A stretch of DNA of 64,000 nt from Leishmania mexicana MHOM/GT/2001/U1103 (taxonomy: Eukaryota > Euglenozoa > Kinetoplastea > Trypanosomatida > Trypanosomatidae), in contig NC_018312.1 in NCBI RefSeq assembly GCF_000234665.1, forward strand, positions 668,291 to 732,290, in the 5' to 3' direction. The position numbers and the translations under genes are program-made. Below are positions 41,274 to 53,400 of this stretch, piece after piece (the first letter of the stretch is position 1; the number at the start of each line of letters is the position of its first letter). The notes under the pieces are model-generated. The model was given only the letters and a program-made list of their open reading frames with translations, had not been told where the DNA came from and searched no databases.

Positions 41274-42930
41274 CTGCAGCCTCTGCGTGCCTAGAACCCC
41301 AGCTCTAACAATGTGAAAGCTAACTCGAGTGCAGGTGTGTCTTGTATGTGCGTCTGTCTGTGGGTCCCGTGCTCGATAGACCGCGACTCTCTTGCTGTTG
41401 ATCCTGCCGCCGCCGTCTGCCACTGTGCACGTAGCGCACGGTAAAGCAGTGGCAAAGCAAGAAAGGTCTCACACACCCGTCGCTCGCCGGCACGCGCGAT
41501 GGAGGAAAAAGACGACGCAAAAGAAAAACCTGCAACCTGGTGCACGCACATGCACGCACACAAGCAAGAGAAGGAAGCGAGCAAGCAGCTGTGTACAGGT
41601 ATAGAACTCAAAAGCAGACAAGTGCAGAAAAAAAGGAAGATAAGGCACCCGAGAAGGACGGGAAGGGGGAGGTGAGCAACAGCGAAAGAGGACAAGACAC
41701 CCGTCACCTCCGTGGACGACAGCTGCAACTGTGTGCGTGTCTATGTCTATGTCCGTGTCTGTGTGGTAGGCACTGTAGGAAAAGGGAATGAGAGGAAAAG
41801 AGCAGGAGAGGGGTCCGCGGACTGGTGTGTGTGGGTGTGTGTGTGTGTGTGGGTGGGTGGGTGCAAGCGCGCACACACACACAAAAAAAGGAGGGAGACG
41901 GCAGAAGAGTAACGGCAGAAGGGGGAAACACGCAGAAGAGCAGCTGAGGGTGGAGAGTGAGCAAGGCACGCAAGCCAACACACTCACTCACTCAACAACA
42001 ACAAAGGAAATGTGTGAAAGGCAAGCGAGGAGAGAATGAGATAACTGCGCTAGTTCGTGTGTCGGTGTATGCGGGTGCGGGTGCGTGGTCAAACAACAAC
42101 AAAAAAAAACAGAGGAGAAAAAGGAATCAGCAAAGGACGCTGTCAGAGACGCAAGCGCTGGACAGGAAGCAGCCACGATCGCGCGAGAAGAGGAGCGCTC
42201 AGGCAGTGGGAAGAAGAGAGAGCGAGGGAGACCGGCAGGGCTGGTGAAGCCGTGACCCTTTTTTCGTCACGCCGTCGCAGAAGGTTTCTTTTACCCTGCT
42301 TCGGGTGTGTGTATATGCGATTTATTTATTGTTTTCGTGTGTCGTTTCTTGCTCAGCGCTTAGCGCCGCGTGAGTTGTCTGGGCCTCTCCTCCTCTCGCT
42401 GCTTCTCGCCTCCTCCACCGCACGATGAGGCACGGTGGGAGAGAAAGACAGGACCAAACACACACGGAGAGAGAGTCCCCCACCCACCTACCCCACACCC
42501 CAAAAGAAGGGAGTAACGCACACACAGACACAGACGCACGTCGAGGGGAGGGGATGAGGAAGACGGAAAATGTGGGTTAGCCGAAGAACAGAAAGCGAGA
42601 ACGACTACGCGCGTGCGCGCAGTGCAGCGAAGATGTCACCTCACGCCACAGTAGCGGTGCCAAGAACAGAAAAAGATAGCGAGAGTGGGACTCGTGGAGA
42701 GCGGCGAGAGATGGCAAGCAGCGTCAGCAACAGCAGCACGTAACCAACGGAAGAAGCGACTGGGAGCGCGGGAGAAGAAGACGAGCAAAGTTCCGGCCAG
42801 AGCAAAGACCGGAGAGACACCCAATGGACGTGAAGAACTGAATCGACAAAAGAGAAAATCGACAGCCCCCACTCCTCGTGTATGTCTGTCCCCGCGACAG
42901 CTCTACCACGTCGTCCTCCCACTATGTGAG

Positions 42931-42957
42931 TGTGGGTGTGGGTGTGGGTGTGGGTGT
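42931..42957. repeat. TGTGGG hexamer repeat
   Basis: Four and a half near-perfect TGTGGG units on the plus strand. Resembles the telomeric G-rich pattern only loosely; the kinetoplastid telomere unit is TTAGGG. Confidence 0.85.
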
Positions 42958-44334
42958 CGGGGGGAGGGAGGGAGGTTCACGTGTGCCTTGGCGGTGACGC
43001 TGCAATCGGGGACTGCTTCTCGGTGACACGATTGTGCGGACGAAGGTGAGTGGATGCGTATGCAAAAGCGAGAGCGACTGAGGGGAGGTGGGAGAAGGCG
43101 CCAGAGAGACACAAGAGAGGAGAGGGAGGCAAATCCCAAGATCGGCTCGTTCCGAGGGGGGTGAGAAATAGCGCCGCGCAAGAAACGGCAACGAAGAGGA
43201 CCGAGGGGGAGAAGACGCGCGGATACGACGCTGATTGGTGTGTACAAGTGTACAGCCTGAGGGCTGGGTTGGGGTGTGGGTGAAGTAGCTACACGGCATA
43301 AAAGGTAGTATAAGGGGAAGGGCACCGCGAGTATGTGCACAGAAAGAGAGCAGAAGCGTGTTAATGCGCTGCACACGTCATGCGCAGATACAGGCAATGA
43401 GGGGATACAGCGCATACAATAAAGAGGGCAATAGTGGAACGCACGCACACACACGGGCACACATCACCGCATAGAATCCACCCACAGCATGCAGCCACAG
43501 AAAGGAAGTAATGGAGAAGTGGAGGCGAAGCAGGAGTAAAGGACCCTGACGTCAGAGCCACAGAGCGAGGAGGGAAGGAGAACACCCTGTCGAGAATCGC
43601 ATGATGCGCTTGGCCACTCCAATCTTGTAATGTTTGCGCTTACCGTAACATCACTCAGAAAAACAAAGATAAGGTGGTCACCCTCGAGAGAGATTCATGT
43701 GTACACATTCACACTCATACATGCGCGCGCACGTGGATTGCCAGTTGGCGGTCACAAAGTACATCGGTGAGGTTTGTGTCTATGTTGGCGAGCGTGAGCT
43801 CTGTCATGCGCTGCATGCACGCCGAAGGGCCCCCTCCCCCGTCCCACACCCCACCCAATCACCGCGACCGTCACCACTAGCAGTGGTGATGGCAAGCGTA
43901 GAGAGGAGTAAGGCGAGGGAAACGGGGAGGAAAGGAAACGGGGCGAAGTGCCTGCGGTGGCCATCACCCTCTCGCACTCAGTCGCACATCCGCAGGGCGC
44001 TGCTTATATCTCCTTCCGCCTCTTTCCCATAGTTACGGGCGGCTCGGCGTGGCCCTCAACCGCCAAGACGAAGCGCACACACACACAGGGAGAGAGGGGC
44101 AGATAGCACAACAAAAACGAAAAAGGAAGGGCGAAATAAAAAAAAATGGGAGATGCCTGCTCCTGGAGGCACGGCGGTCTGGCCACGGCAGCGACCGCAC
44201 TCACACAAGCATGGAGGGAAGCGAGAGGGAGCGAGAGGGACTACTTCTCCACCTGTAGATAGAAGCTTCCTCAACTCCACCCCATCCCCTTCCCTCTCAC
44301 GCCGGCCTGCGTTGCGTGCGTGTGTGTGCGAAGG

Positions 44335-45447
44335 CTACAGCGCTGCCTGTGTCTTCAAAGTAGTCCGCCGCTTAATCTGAGAGATCGGGAGCGCCACCGA
44401 CAGCACTATCACGGTGAGCACCGCCACAATCACAAAGAACACCATCGCTGCCCAGCGGGTCTTTGCGTTCATCCTGTCCCACGGGAAGTCCTCCCCGCTG
44501 GGGTCCCGCTCAATCATGAAGCGACCGGCAATGGTAACCACGTCGGGGTAGCACTCGGGCCGCGCCACCATCGGTGTCTTCTGCCGTCTCTGCGGTGCAT
44601 TGGCGCGATCGATGGGCAACGAGAGCGACGGCTGCGTTAACTCCGTCTCTGTCCCCTCGGGCGGCCGAATCTCCGGCGACAGAATCGAGCGCTCCGCTGG
44701 TGCCTGGTGCACCGCAGGCAGCGGTGGTAGTAGCGCAGGTGTCAAGTCCGCACTGAACCGCTTGTTGCGGCACACAATCACGCCAGGGTATGTAAAGACG
44801 CGAAGGTGGTAAAGAATGGGAACGCCAACGCAACCGACGTGGTCGTACGGCACAGCCCAGAAGCCACGCCGGCCGCACGACATCAGCGGATTGGCAGAGG
44901 CACCAGCAAGACTGCTTGCGGCGGTGTTGACCGTCAGCTCCGCCACGCGCCTCAACGGCGGAGGTATGGAGGAGAGAGAGGGGCTGTCCCTCAAAGAAGC
45001 TTTGCGGTGCTCCGAGCAGCTCTTCGTGTCCTTTCCATTGAGGTGTTGGCAATTTGCGTCCTCTTGCACGTACGCCGCGACGGATGGCTTTTTCTCTCCC
45101 TCTTGGCCATCCTCTGCGCTCAGACGGCGGTGCGTTCGCTCCTCCTTGCGCACCTGATGCGCGCGCCTCTGCGCAGCCGCAGAGGCGCGTTCACTTAGCA
45201 GGAAGCCTTTCATCATCTCTGCTCGGCTATAGTCGCGAGAGATGTATACCACCTCAAACCCCTTTGCCTCGTGATGTGCCTCGTAGAAGTTGCCAATAAC
45301 ATCCATGAAGGCCTCGCATTCGGGGCTCCAGGATGCGCCAAAGAGCAGGACGACGTACGGCACGTCACTAAGCACGTCTGCGGCCAGACGCTTGCTGCCA
45401 TCCTGGCGCAGCAGCTCTAGATTAGACCACTGGCCAAAGTAGTTCAT
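44335..45447 (-). CDS. Tail-anchored tryparedoxin-like protein with one active-site cysteine (WSPEC), 370 residues
   Basis: This is a tryparedoxin-fold paralogue. YVVLLFGASWSPECEAFMDV (31-50) aligns with the active-site strand, but the nucleophilic first cysteine is Ser41; only C44 remains. FEVVYISRD (64-72) follows, then an insert of about 120 residues. FWAVPYD (196-202) stands for WLALPF, a cis-proline lies at P221 (FTYPGVIV), and DPSGEDFPW is at 315-323. A hydrophobic segment at 333-354 is followed by a basic tail with KRR (359-361), so it is single-pass and C-terminally anchored. Loss of the attacking cysteine argues against normal tryparedoxin catalysis. Monothiol, adaptor or non-redox roles are possible. 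Its start NYFGQWSNLELLRQDG parallels the opening of the intact membrane paralogue (FPDLKVLRQDG), marking the two as sisters. Confidence 0.85.
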   Translation of the reverse strand: MNYFGQWSNLELLRQDGSKRLAADVLSDVPYVVLLFGASWSPECEAFMDVIGNFYEAHHEAKGFEVVYISRDYSRAEMMKGFLLSERASAAAQRRAHQVRKEERTHRRLSAEDGQEGEKKPSVAAYVQEDANCQHLNGKDTKSCSEHRKASLRDSPSLSSIPPPLRRVAELTVNTAASSLAGASANPLMSCGRRGFWAVPYDHVGCVGVPILYHLRVFTYPGVIVCRNKRFSADLTPALLPPLPAVHQAPAERSILSPEIRPPEGTETELTQPSLSLPIDRANAPQRRQKTPMVARPECYPDVVTIAGRFMIERDPSGEDFPWDRMNAKTRWAAMVFFVIVAVLTVIVLSVALPISQIKRRTTLKTQAAL

Positions 45448-45508
45448 GAACGCCTGTGTTTAATTGGGCGCGACGGTCGGGGTGTGCCCAGCGCGTGTCT
45501 CTGTGGAT

Positions 45509-45530
45509 CTGTTGGAGGGTAAAGGAGTGG
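45509..45530 (-). promoter_or_regulatory. Predicted spliced-leader acceptor of the WSPEC gene
   Basis: The minus strand reads ACTCCTTTACCCTCCAACAG, with the AG at 45510-45509, giving a 61-base 5' UTR. A later AAACACAG only 7 bases before the ATG is a weaker alternative. Confidence 0.5.
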
Positions 45531-46380
45531 CGTTCTACGTTTTCTTTTGTCTTTTTTTTGGCTTTTCGTGTTCCCTAATTACCTTTCCAAGGTGTTCAAT
45601 CCTGCAACGTCGCCCCATTCACGCCCTTTTCTTGCTGCCGCTTCTTCTCCTTGTCGGCCGGTGACTGGTCTGGCCCTTCCTGTTTGCCTGCAAGCAATAT
45701 ATTATTGCGTCCTGTGTTGGCTTTCCTCTCTTCATCGTGGTGTTGGACAGCGCATTCTCTCGTGAATGCGCGGTCACGCGTGTGAGTGTGGTGGTGTGAA
45801 CATTACGTGTAGATGTGATGTCGGGTGTGATGATGCAGGTGAGACGCGGAAGAAATACGCGGAGACGAGGCAATGCGGATTGGCCACACGGAGAGAGAGA
45901 GCGTGGAAGTGTAAGGGAGATGCACGTGCGTAGCGCCGAGACATGATGACGCCCGTGTTTGTCTACCCTTTCGTTTGCTTTGCCTGGTCTGCGTGGTAGC
46001 GAGAGGAATGCTGCGATTGGGACACCATTCGTACCGTCCTATGGAGGCAAATCGTTGACCTGTAGCTGCATATATGTGTGTGGGGGTGTGGGTCTGTGTG
46101 CTTCGGCCTAAGCTGCCACCAACGCTAGCCATGGCTGGCACGCTCGCGTGTTTTTCAACTGTAGCGCACACGCACAAAGACACAGGCGACACCCTCTGAC
46201 AGCACCATCCCCTCCTCTCCCCAGAAGCTTCTCGCTAAGAGAGGAGGGGAAGGGAAGAGAGCATCAAGGAGAGACGTCAACTCCACGTGAGATGGTTCCC
46301 TTTTCCACATTCACGATCGGTGTTTTTTGTTTTGTTTTTCTTTTGTGCTCTTAGCATTGGCTGTTTCGCCGTTGTCTGCG

Positions 46381-46408
46381 TACGTACGTACGTACTTATA
46401 TATATATA
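46381..46408. repeat. TACG then TA alternating tract
   Basis: Nearly four TACG units run into a TA run, all purine-pyrimidine alternating and self-complementary. Confidence 0.85.
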
Positions 46409-48251
46409 GGTAGATGCCATGCATAATGGCACATACGTGTGTCTGTCTTGATCGGCTCCTTTACTTCATATGGCGCGGACGAGGAGGTCTGTCATAGAGT
46501 CCACGTATGATGACCTGTACTGTTTCTGTGTTCCTTCGCCCTTCCTCTGATTCTCGTGCCCTCTCCCCCTCCCCCCTCTTCGCCATCCATGGTGCACGCG
46601 CAGGCCCATAACGAGGGTGACGGATAAAGCAAGAGAGGGAGGGGAGAAGCGCTAGATGCCACACGAAAAGGGCGGGACTGGAAAGCAATGAAGGGGGGCG
46701 CTGGATAGACACGGGCACGGGGGAGGAAAGAGGAGGAGGAAACGATCTGCGGCAGCGCCCTCTGGGAGTAGGATCGATACAATAACACAAGGCAAGAGCC
46801 AGCATTGGTGAAACAAGAAAACGAAAGCAAGACGCGAAGGCGCGCGTGCGCACTCAGCAACCGAGTGGAGAGTGAAGGGCATCCGCAAGAGGACAGAAAA
46901 GAAAGCCCCACGCGAATCTGTTGCATCCAACCATCGAAAAAGAAAGAACAGCTCGAACGTGCGCCACAGCACTCGCACCAACGGGCACACATATACACAC
47001 CACGCGACACGCCTCGCGAGCACCAGCGCTACCAAGGACGCAGGAGCAACTCACTGTTGCCACCGTCCCCCACACTTTTCATTCTCTCGCCTCATATGTA
47101 CTCTATCTTCGTTAGTGGGCAGCCGTACTTCCGGCTACGTGCTTGCGTGCGTGGGTGTGTCTGTGAATGTGTGGTCTGCGCGAGGAGAGAGGGGTGGGTA
47201 GCAGCAGGTTTGCAGGAATACATCAAGATGGCGAGTTTTCCAGCACGAGCGCAAAAAAAAAGGATGCACATAATACCCAAAACAAAAAAGGGAAAAAATA
47301 CGAGGGGGAGTGGGATATAGAGGCGTCGTCCCGCTGGTGGACGGTGCGCGCGCGAAGAAAACACAGAGAGGAAGAAAAGACAGCGCTAATGGCCATTGGG
47401 GAGAAGGGAGAATATATAAAGTCTGCAGACCCATTAGCAGCTGCAGAGCCCCCTCCCCCTCCAGCAGTACTCTGTGCTGGTTCTCCATTCGCTCTCCAAG
47501 CGAAATCGCGCGCCCACACACAAGCACGCAGGCATCGAAAAGAGGCACGCTTGAACGCCACCGTTGTTCTTGTGCACAGCGCCTGCATGAGACACAGGCA
47601 GAACAAAACGCAGCAAGCAGCTTGACTAACCTGAAAGAAACAGGACAGGTAGGGAAAGAGGACACACACACAGAACACATACATGCACACAAACAAGTCG
47701 ATCTGAGTTACATTGGGAAAGGGTGAGGGGTTTTAGAAGTAATCGCATAAGTAAAGGAGAGATCGAGAGGGAAGGGGAGAGAGAGCGACACTCTCGTCTG
47801 TTCTTGCTACGCTTTCTGGACGGTGCTCGTAGTAGAGCCCTCGTTTGTAGGGGGTTCACCGTGTGCCTGTGCTGGTCGAAAGGAGAGCGAGACAGACAAA
47901 GAAGAGAAAGAAGGGGAGAGGGGGGACGGCGACGATGGCGCCTGCGGGAGGAGCGAATACACAGCACGCATACGAGAGCACGCGACGATTACGTCACCTA
48001 GCTCGTGTGTCCACGTGTGGGGGTGTTATCGCAAGCCGTGTAAGAGGACCGCATTGACGCCACCAAAGTATGCCTTCATTCCACAGCAGACATGCCATAG
48101 TGAAAACATATAAAAAACAGAGGAAGTGGCGGCTAACCGACATCAAGCACATGCGTACCCGTAGGCGCACGTGCACGGTGTGAAGCAAATCGTCGTTGCC
48201 TATATAAGAGGAGGAGGAGGCAAGTCAAACTCCCTGCGGAGCCGTGAACGC

Positions 48252-48281
48252 CACACACACACACACACATATATATATATA
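48252..48281. repeat. (CA)n(TA)n compound microsatellite
   Basis: About nine CA units pass directly into about six TA units on the plus strand. Confidence 0.9.
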
Positions 48282-50426
48282 ACGAAAAAGAGCAAGCGCA
48301 CCACGAGAAAAAGATGTGCATGCTCCGTCCGTGTGCTCACCCGTGTCGCTAAGGAAAAGAGAGATACAGCAGCGGGGCAGAGGAGGGTGTGGCGAATAGG
48401 CGATGAGGAGCATTGGTACGCTGGCAAGAGTCCTCGACGTCTGAAACAAGTGGGGCAACAGGTGAAGGTCACGGCACGGGGCCATCTGCGCACGCCTTAA
48501 AAAGAACGCAGCGCACTCGCCGTTGAAATCGGCAATACGCGCAGCCATACAACTAGAAAAAAAGAAGGCGTGCATACATGCACAAAGGAAGCCAGCAAAG
48601 GATGCAGCGAGCATGTACGGGCGGAACACGACAAGGGAATAAAGGCGCAAAAACGAAAAGGATGAGCCGCAAGGAAGGCAGGCGCGCGCACACACAGAAA
48701 CCGTCGCTCACCTGCTACGTGAGTATGATGTCAGCAGCATCCACGGTGATACCTTTTCTTATTTTGTTTGTTTTTGGAGGTGGGGGTGGTGATGGCGTCC
48801 CCCACTTTTGTGTTTTCCTTCCAGAGTGAATGTGTTGTTCTCACCGACGCCATCAAGCTCGTGCCTGACGTAGGCACGCACTGGCACAGACATCTATGCG
48901 CCTACGCACACACAAAACGCGCTTGGAGTCGAGAACGCGTATGTACCCTGTGCGTAGATGCATCATTCGGCATTACAAGTGCAGAAGAGAAGTGTTTGAT
49001 AGGTTACAATGTCACCATTATGCTGGTGAAGGGCAGAGAAGGGGGCTTCGAAGGAGTGAGAGAGAGAGCACGCCATTCGGCGCGGGCTGCTTCCTCGACG
49101 AGTGTGGCTCCGCAGTGCAGCAACAAACACAAACTCGAAGAAGCATGTAAGTAGCGAACAACTCTGTTCTCCCTCCTTCTCCTGCGCCATACACGCCTCC
49201 CCACTACCTTCGGTGAAAAAGCAAGAGCTCATATATATATACATACAAGAAAGGGAGATACAGAGAGAAGGCATCCCAAAAGACGGGCACACGCGCAGGC
49301 ACCTACAAGGTCGCAACGCGCACATAGAAAGCGAGAGAGACAAGGGGGCGAGTCGAGTCCATAGACAGTTCAGGAAGCCCTGTTGCGTCCCTCTCGCTTC
49401 ATCTTCGTCCGGTTACCGTCCCTCAACGCCTTGAGCTTCCCAATGACAAGAAGAAAATAGCGCACGCGTGTGTGACTGTGTGTGTGTATGTATGGATATC
49501 TGTCTGCACACATGCACACACATAAACGCAGAGAAGAGGACGAAAAGAAAATGCGACGGCGATGACGCTGGCGATGTTGCGCACCAAGAGCACATCCCGA
49601 AGGCAGAGAGAGAGAAGGGGGAGAGACACAGGCGTATGTGAACGGGCATGTGTAGGAGGAGGGGTGGCCGGGGTGGAAGCAACTGGAAGAGAGGAAGAAC
49701 AGAGAAGGAAAAAGAGGACCAGTGTAGAAGGACTCGAGAAAGGGGGTCCGAAGGGGCGGGCGGTTAACCGTAATAATAACATCGCAGCACACAACGGGAA
49801 AGACATCGAGTCACCCGAAGCGAAGGAAGTAATGTACACGTGCACACAAACAGACGCACACACACTAGCGCACTCCAAGAGAGAGAACAGCACAAGCACG
49901 TCCCATGTATCGAGTGCGCCGCGCGTGGGAGGAGCGAGCGCTGTGCAGCTTCTGGCACTCGGGCGGCATGGCGATGGCATATCGTGGAAAGTGAGGAGGG
50001 GCCTGGCGAGTCCTGTAACTGACGCCTGCCAGAAAAAAAATAATAAAACATTGCTTGAAAAATGGAGAAGGATGGAAACGAGCAGAGCGACGGCACGAAC
50101 GGCAGCGGTGAAGACAAGAATAAGTTGAAAGCCACCACAGCCAACAACAAAAAGAAAACCGATGTCGTCCACGCACACCGCCCTTGACAGCGTTTGCGTG
50201 AGAGTGCACGCGTGAATCGCGTGTCGCAACAAGGTGGTGGTGGGGGGAGGGGGGTAAAAGTGAGAAGCGACAAACTCCTCCCTCCCCCTTCCCCTCCAAA
50301 AAAAGAGGGGGAGCGGACACGTGGTTAAACCACAGAAAAACGGCGAGAGGAGGAAGAAGGGAAGGAGTCGGGTGGGGGAGGGAAGCGCGGGAGAGAGACA
50401 CATGTCCCACAGTCACAGCCATGCAC

Positions 50427-53400
50427 TCACCAGTCCTCCTCCTTGACCACCTTCATCCAGATACGACAGTGAAAGATGTGGTTGAGGAACGTGGCCAGCT
50501 CGAGAAAACGCACCGGGGTATCGCAAGTGTAGTGCACATAGAGCTTCTGCCCGTCCGCCTGGAACTCCACATCCATAAAGTGCATCCACTCCACACGGCA
50601 GCTCTGAAACAGGTGCGGCTGCGTAGTCAGGTACCGAAGGAACTCCAGTGTCGCATCCTCGAGGGGAAGCTGCGTGTTGCCATGCATCAGGATCTCGTCG
50701 GCCAGGGCGGCGCGGTGAATGGAGGCGGCAAGCGAAAATTCCAGGTGTACGACGAGGTGAGCGGCACGTCGCTGCACATCCGTCATGACCTCGTACTCGT
50801 CGCGCGTCATGGAGAGCGTGACGATGCCGGTGTCGACACCCATGTCTCCATCCACGACCACCATCGTACCAGGGGCGTAGTGCTCTGACGCGACGGCTGT
50901 GCTCTTGCGGAAGCGGTGCTGCAGCAAGCACACAAACTTCATCTCCGACTCGTCCAACACGGTAAAGCGCGGTCCGTTTCCGCTCTCGACCTCCAGGCCA
51001 CGCCGGCGGTTCATCAGGCGGCGAGAGAGGGGTAACATGCGGCGCAGTACGCGGGTGGAGCTGTTGCTACCAGGCCCAATCACGCATCGCCGAAGCTCGA
51101 GCGCATCACGGAAGCAGCCGCTTGAGTCCAGCTTCTGCCACAGGCGAAGAAGGTGGCTCGTGTCGAGGTCGGCCAGGTTGGCAGGGAGCGGCTCCTCTTT
51201 CGTCGAGGTCATCTCTGCCGACTGCGCCAGGGGGGACACGCGCGCGCTGCGCGGCCGCCACGCCCACCTCGACGCCGACTGGTACGCGGAGCGGGCCGCG
51301 CTGAGGTCTAAGGGCGAAGCGTACGCACTTGGGCGGCGTAGCACCGGCCACACCACTGCCGCAGCAGCGGGGTCAGCGGAGGCGCCGACTACGCCTGAGG
51401 CCGGCGAGAGGTCCTCATTACCAAGTCCTTCAGCCGGGACTACGACATCGAGTATCGACGACGACGTCCCGTGCGACGCTCTAAGGTGCCCAGACGCACA
51501 CGAGACGGGGGACGAAGAATCGGTGGACACGACAGAGTCGTCTTTGGTGGCAACCGCCTTCGCGCCTCTGGCCGGCGCAGGGAGGCCCATCTGCTTCGAG
51601 CGCGGCTTCGGTACCGACGTCGCGCCACGCTCCGCAGGGGCCGGGGCGGTGACCGTGAGCGCAGTTATCGGTTCTGTATCTGACGGGGCCGCTGGAACGG
51701 CACCGTCCTCATCATCGTCCATAAAGGCCGAGTGACGGAGCGGTGCGGAGGCGCCACTTGCAAAGAGAGCAACAGGGACGATGGCGGTGGGTGCTGCCTC
51801 CCTCACACTCAGAAGTGCGCCGACAACCCCACCGCGTTCGTGGCTGAGCGACAAGTCGCCGTCACCGTTCACGTAATGACGCACGCATACCTTCTTTGTC
51901 GGCAGGCGACGGGGGCTAGGTCGCACCCCGTCGGCGCTGTTGCCGCTGCTGCCGTTCGTACCGGCCGAGATGTCCGGCGAACGAGGCGGCTGCGTGACGC
52001 TGGCCGTGGCCTCACCGCGGTCAGAGAAACCGAGGGTGGCGCGTGTGACGTAGGGGCTGCCGGCGGGCAGCGAGGAGCTTGATGTGCTGGTCGCCTCGCT
52101 GCCGTCGCTCTCGACAGTGGCCTGGGCCTGCGGCAGAAGGATGCGGCTATACGGGTCGTGCCGCCATACGACACCCGGCACCGTCAACACCCGATCCAGA
52201 GCATCCTGAGTAGGAGCCTGCGCGGCCGCCTCGTCGCCTTCCCACAGCGACTGGTCCGATGTCTCGGCATCCACGTCGCCTGCGGCGGGAAGCCGTGGAA
52301 TGGGCGACAGCGCCGCCACCGCCGCCTCTTCGGCGGCCATAGCACTGATAGAAGCAACGTCGTTGCTAGAGCCGTTGGCGCCGACTTTTGTCTCCGAGGC
52401 TGGAGTTTTGGCAAGTACGACGAGGTCGCGGCGCGACAGCGGCTTAACACCGGCCCTCTGGGCCGCGGAGCGCTCCCTGAGCAGCTGAGAGGAGCGGTGC
52501 TGCCGCAACAGCCGCGCGTGCACGTCCGCCAGCAGCGCGCTCTCCTCTGGCGAGCAGGTCCTCTCTGCCGTCTCTAACGCGGCACTGGTGCTCCCCCGAT
52601 GACTATGCGGCAAGGGGCGCTGAGTAAGTGGAGACGTCACGCGAGGATACGCGTGCATGTCATACGGCGTGCCCGACTTCCGAGTCGACATGCGAATGGG
52701 CTGGGCAGCGTCCACCTGCCTGTAGCCTCCACGCTGGGCACAAGCCACGAGTGGGCACTGCGCCACGGCAGCCGCGGCGTCGGCGCTGCTGATATGTGCC
52801 TTGCATAATGGAATGTCGTAGGCACGGCCGTCGTACGCGAGGAACTGCGGGGTTCGCGCCGCCCTGGACGCGGGCGAGCTGGTTGACAAGGAGGCCGAGG
52901 ACGACAACTCCATCACGCCAGACGGGTATGTGGGCGGCACACCGATCGACTGCGCATCATTGCCGGCCGCTGTGGCCGCGTACGCGGGAGGCAGCGCAAA
53001 CGGGACCAGTGTGCCAGAGCTCAACTGGGGCGAGAGTCGCGGCGGAGGCGGCGGCACCACGACGTAATGCGACCGCCCATGTGAGCTGCTGATCATCTCC
53101 TCCTCCGTAGAGTTCTGCCCCATCGAGACTGAGGTGGGCGTAATGCCGCTGCTCGCGCAGTCGGCGTACAGCCCACAGCCACTGCCGCAGCTACCGCCAA
53201 CGGCGTTGGAGCAAGAAATGGAGTAGTACCCTCGAGGTAGATACCACTGAGGAAAGCGGGAGCTGCTGAAGCTGCAGCTGCTGAAGACGGATCCGGCAGC
53301 TGGCTCCATGAAGCCATACCCGTTTACGCCGGCGATGGAAGGTGTCGACCCGTTCCCCGTCACTGGGCTGGCACTGCGGGTGCCGGTGCCGCACAGCTCT

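Larger units (their letters stand above)
41238..44334. other. 3.1 kb intergenic region
   Basis: No gene supported. Contains TG/CA runs (around 41825-41885) and a GGGTGT-type hexamer repeat (42931-42957). Probably the long 3' UTR of the WSPEC gene. Confidence 0.5.
45448..50426. other. 5.0 kb intergenic region
   Basis: No gene supported on either strand. Many overlapping frames of similar length are UTR shadows. Contains a TACG/TA tract at 46381-46408 and a CA/TA tract at 48252-48281. Likely an unusually long 3' UTR of the PSP1 gene or a missed non-coding RNA. Confidence 0.45.

Noticed and set aside
42931..42957. TGTGGG repeat as an internal telomere-like tract
   Set aside because: Does not match the TTAGGG unit of kinetoplastid telomeres; a simple GT-rich repeat is sufficient.
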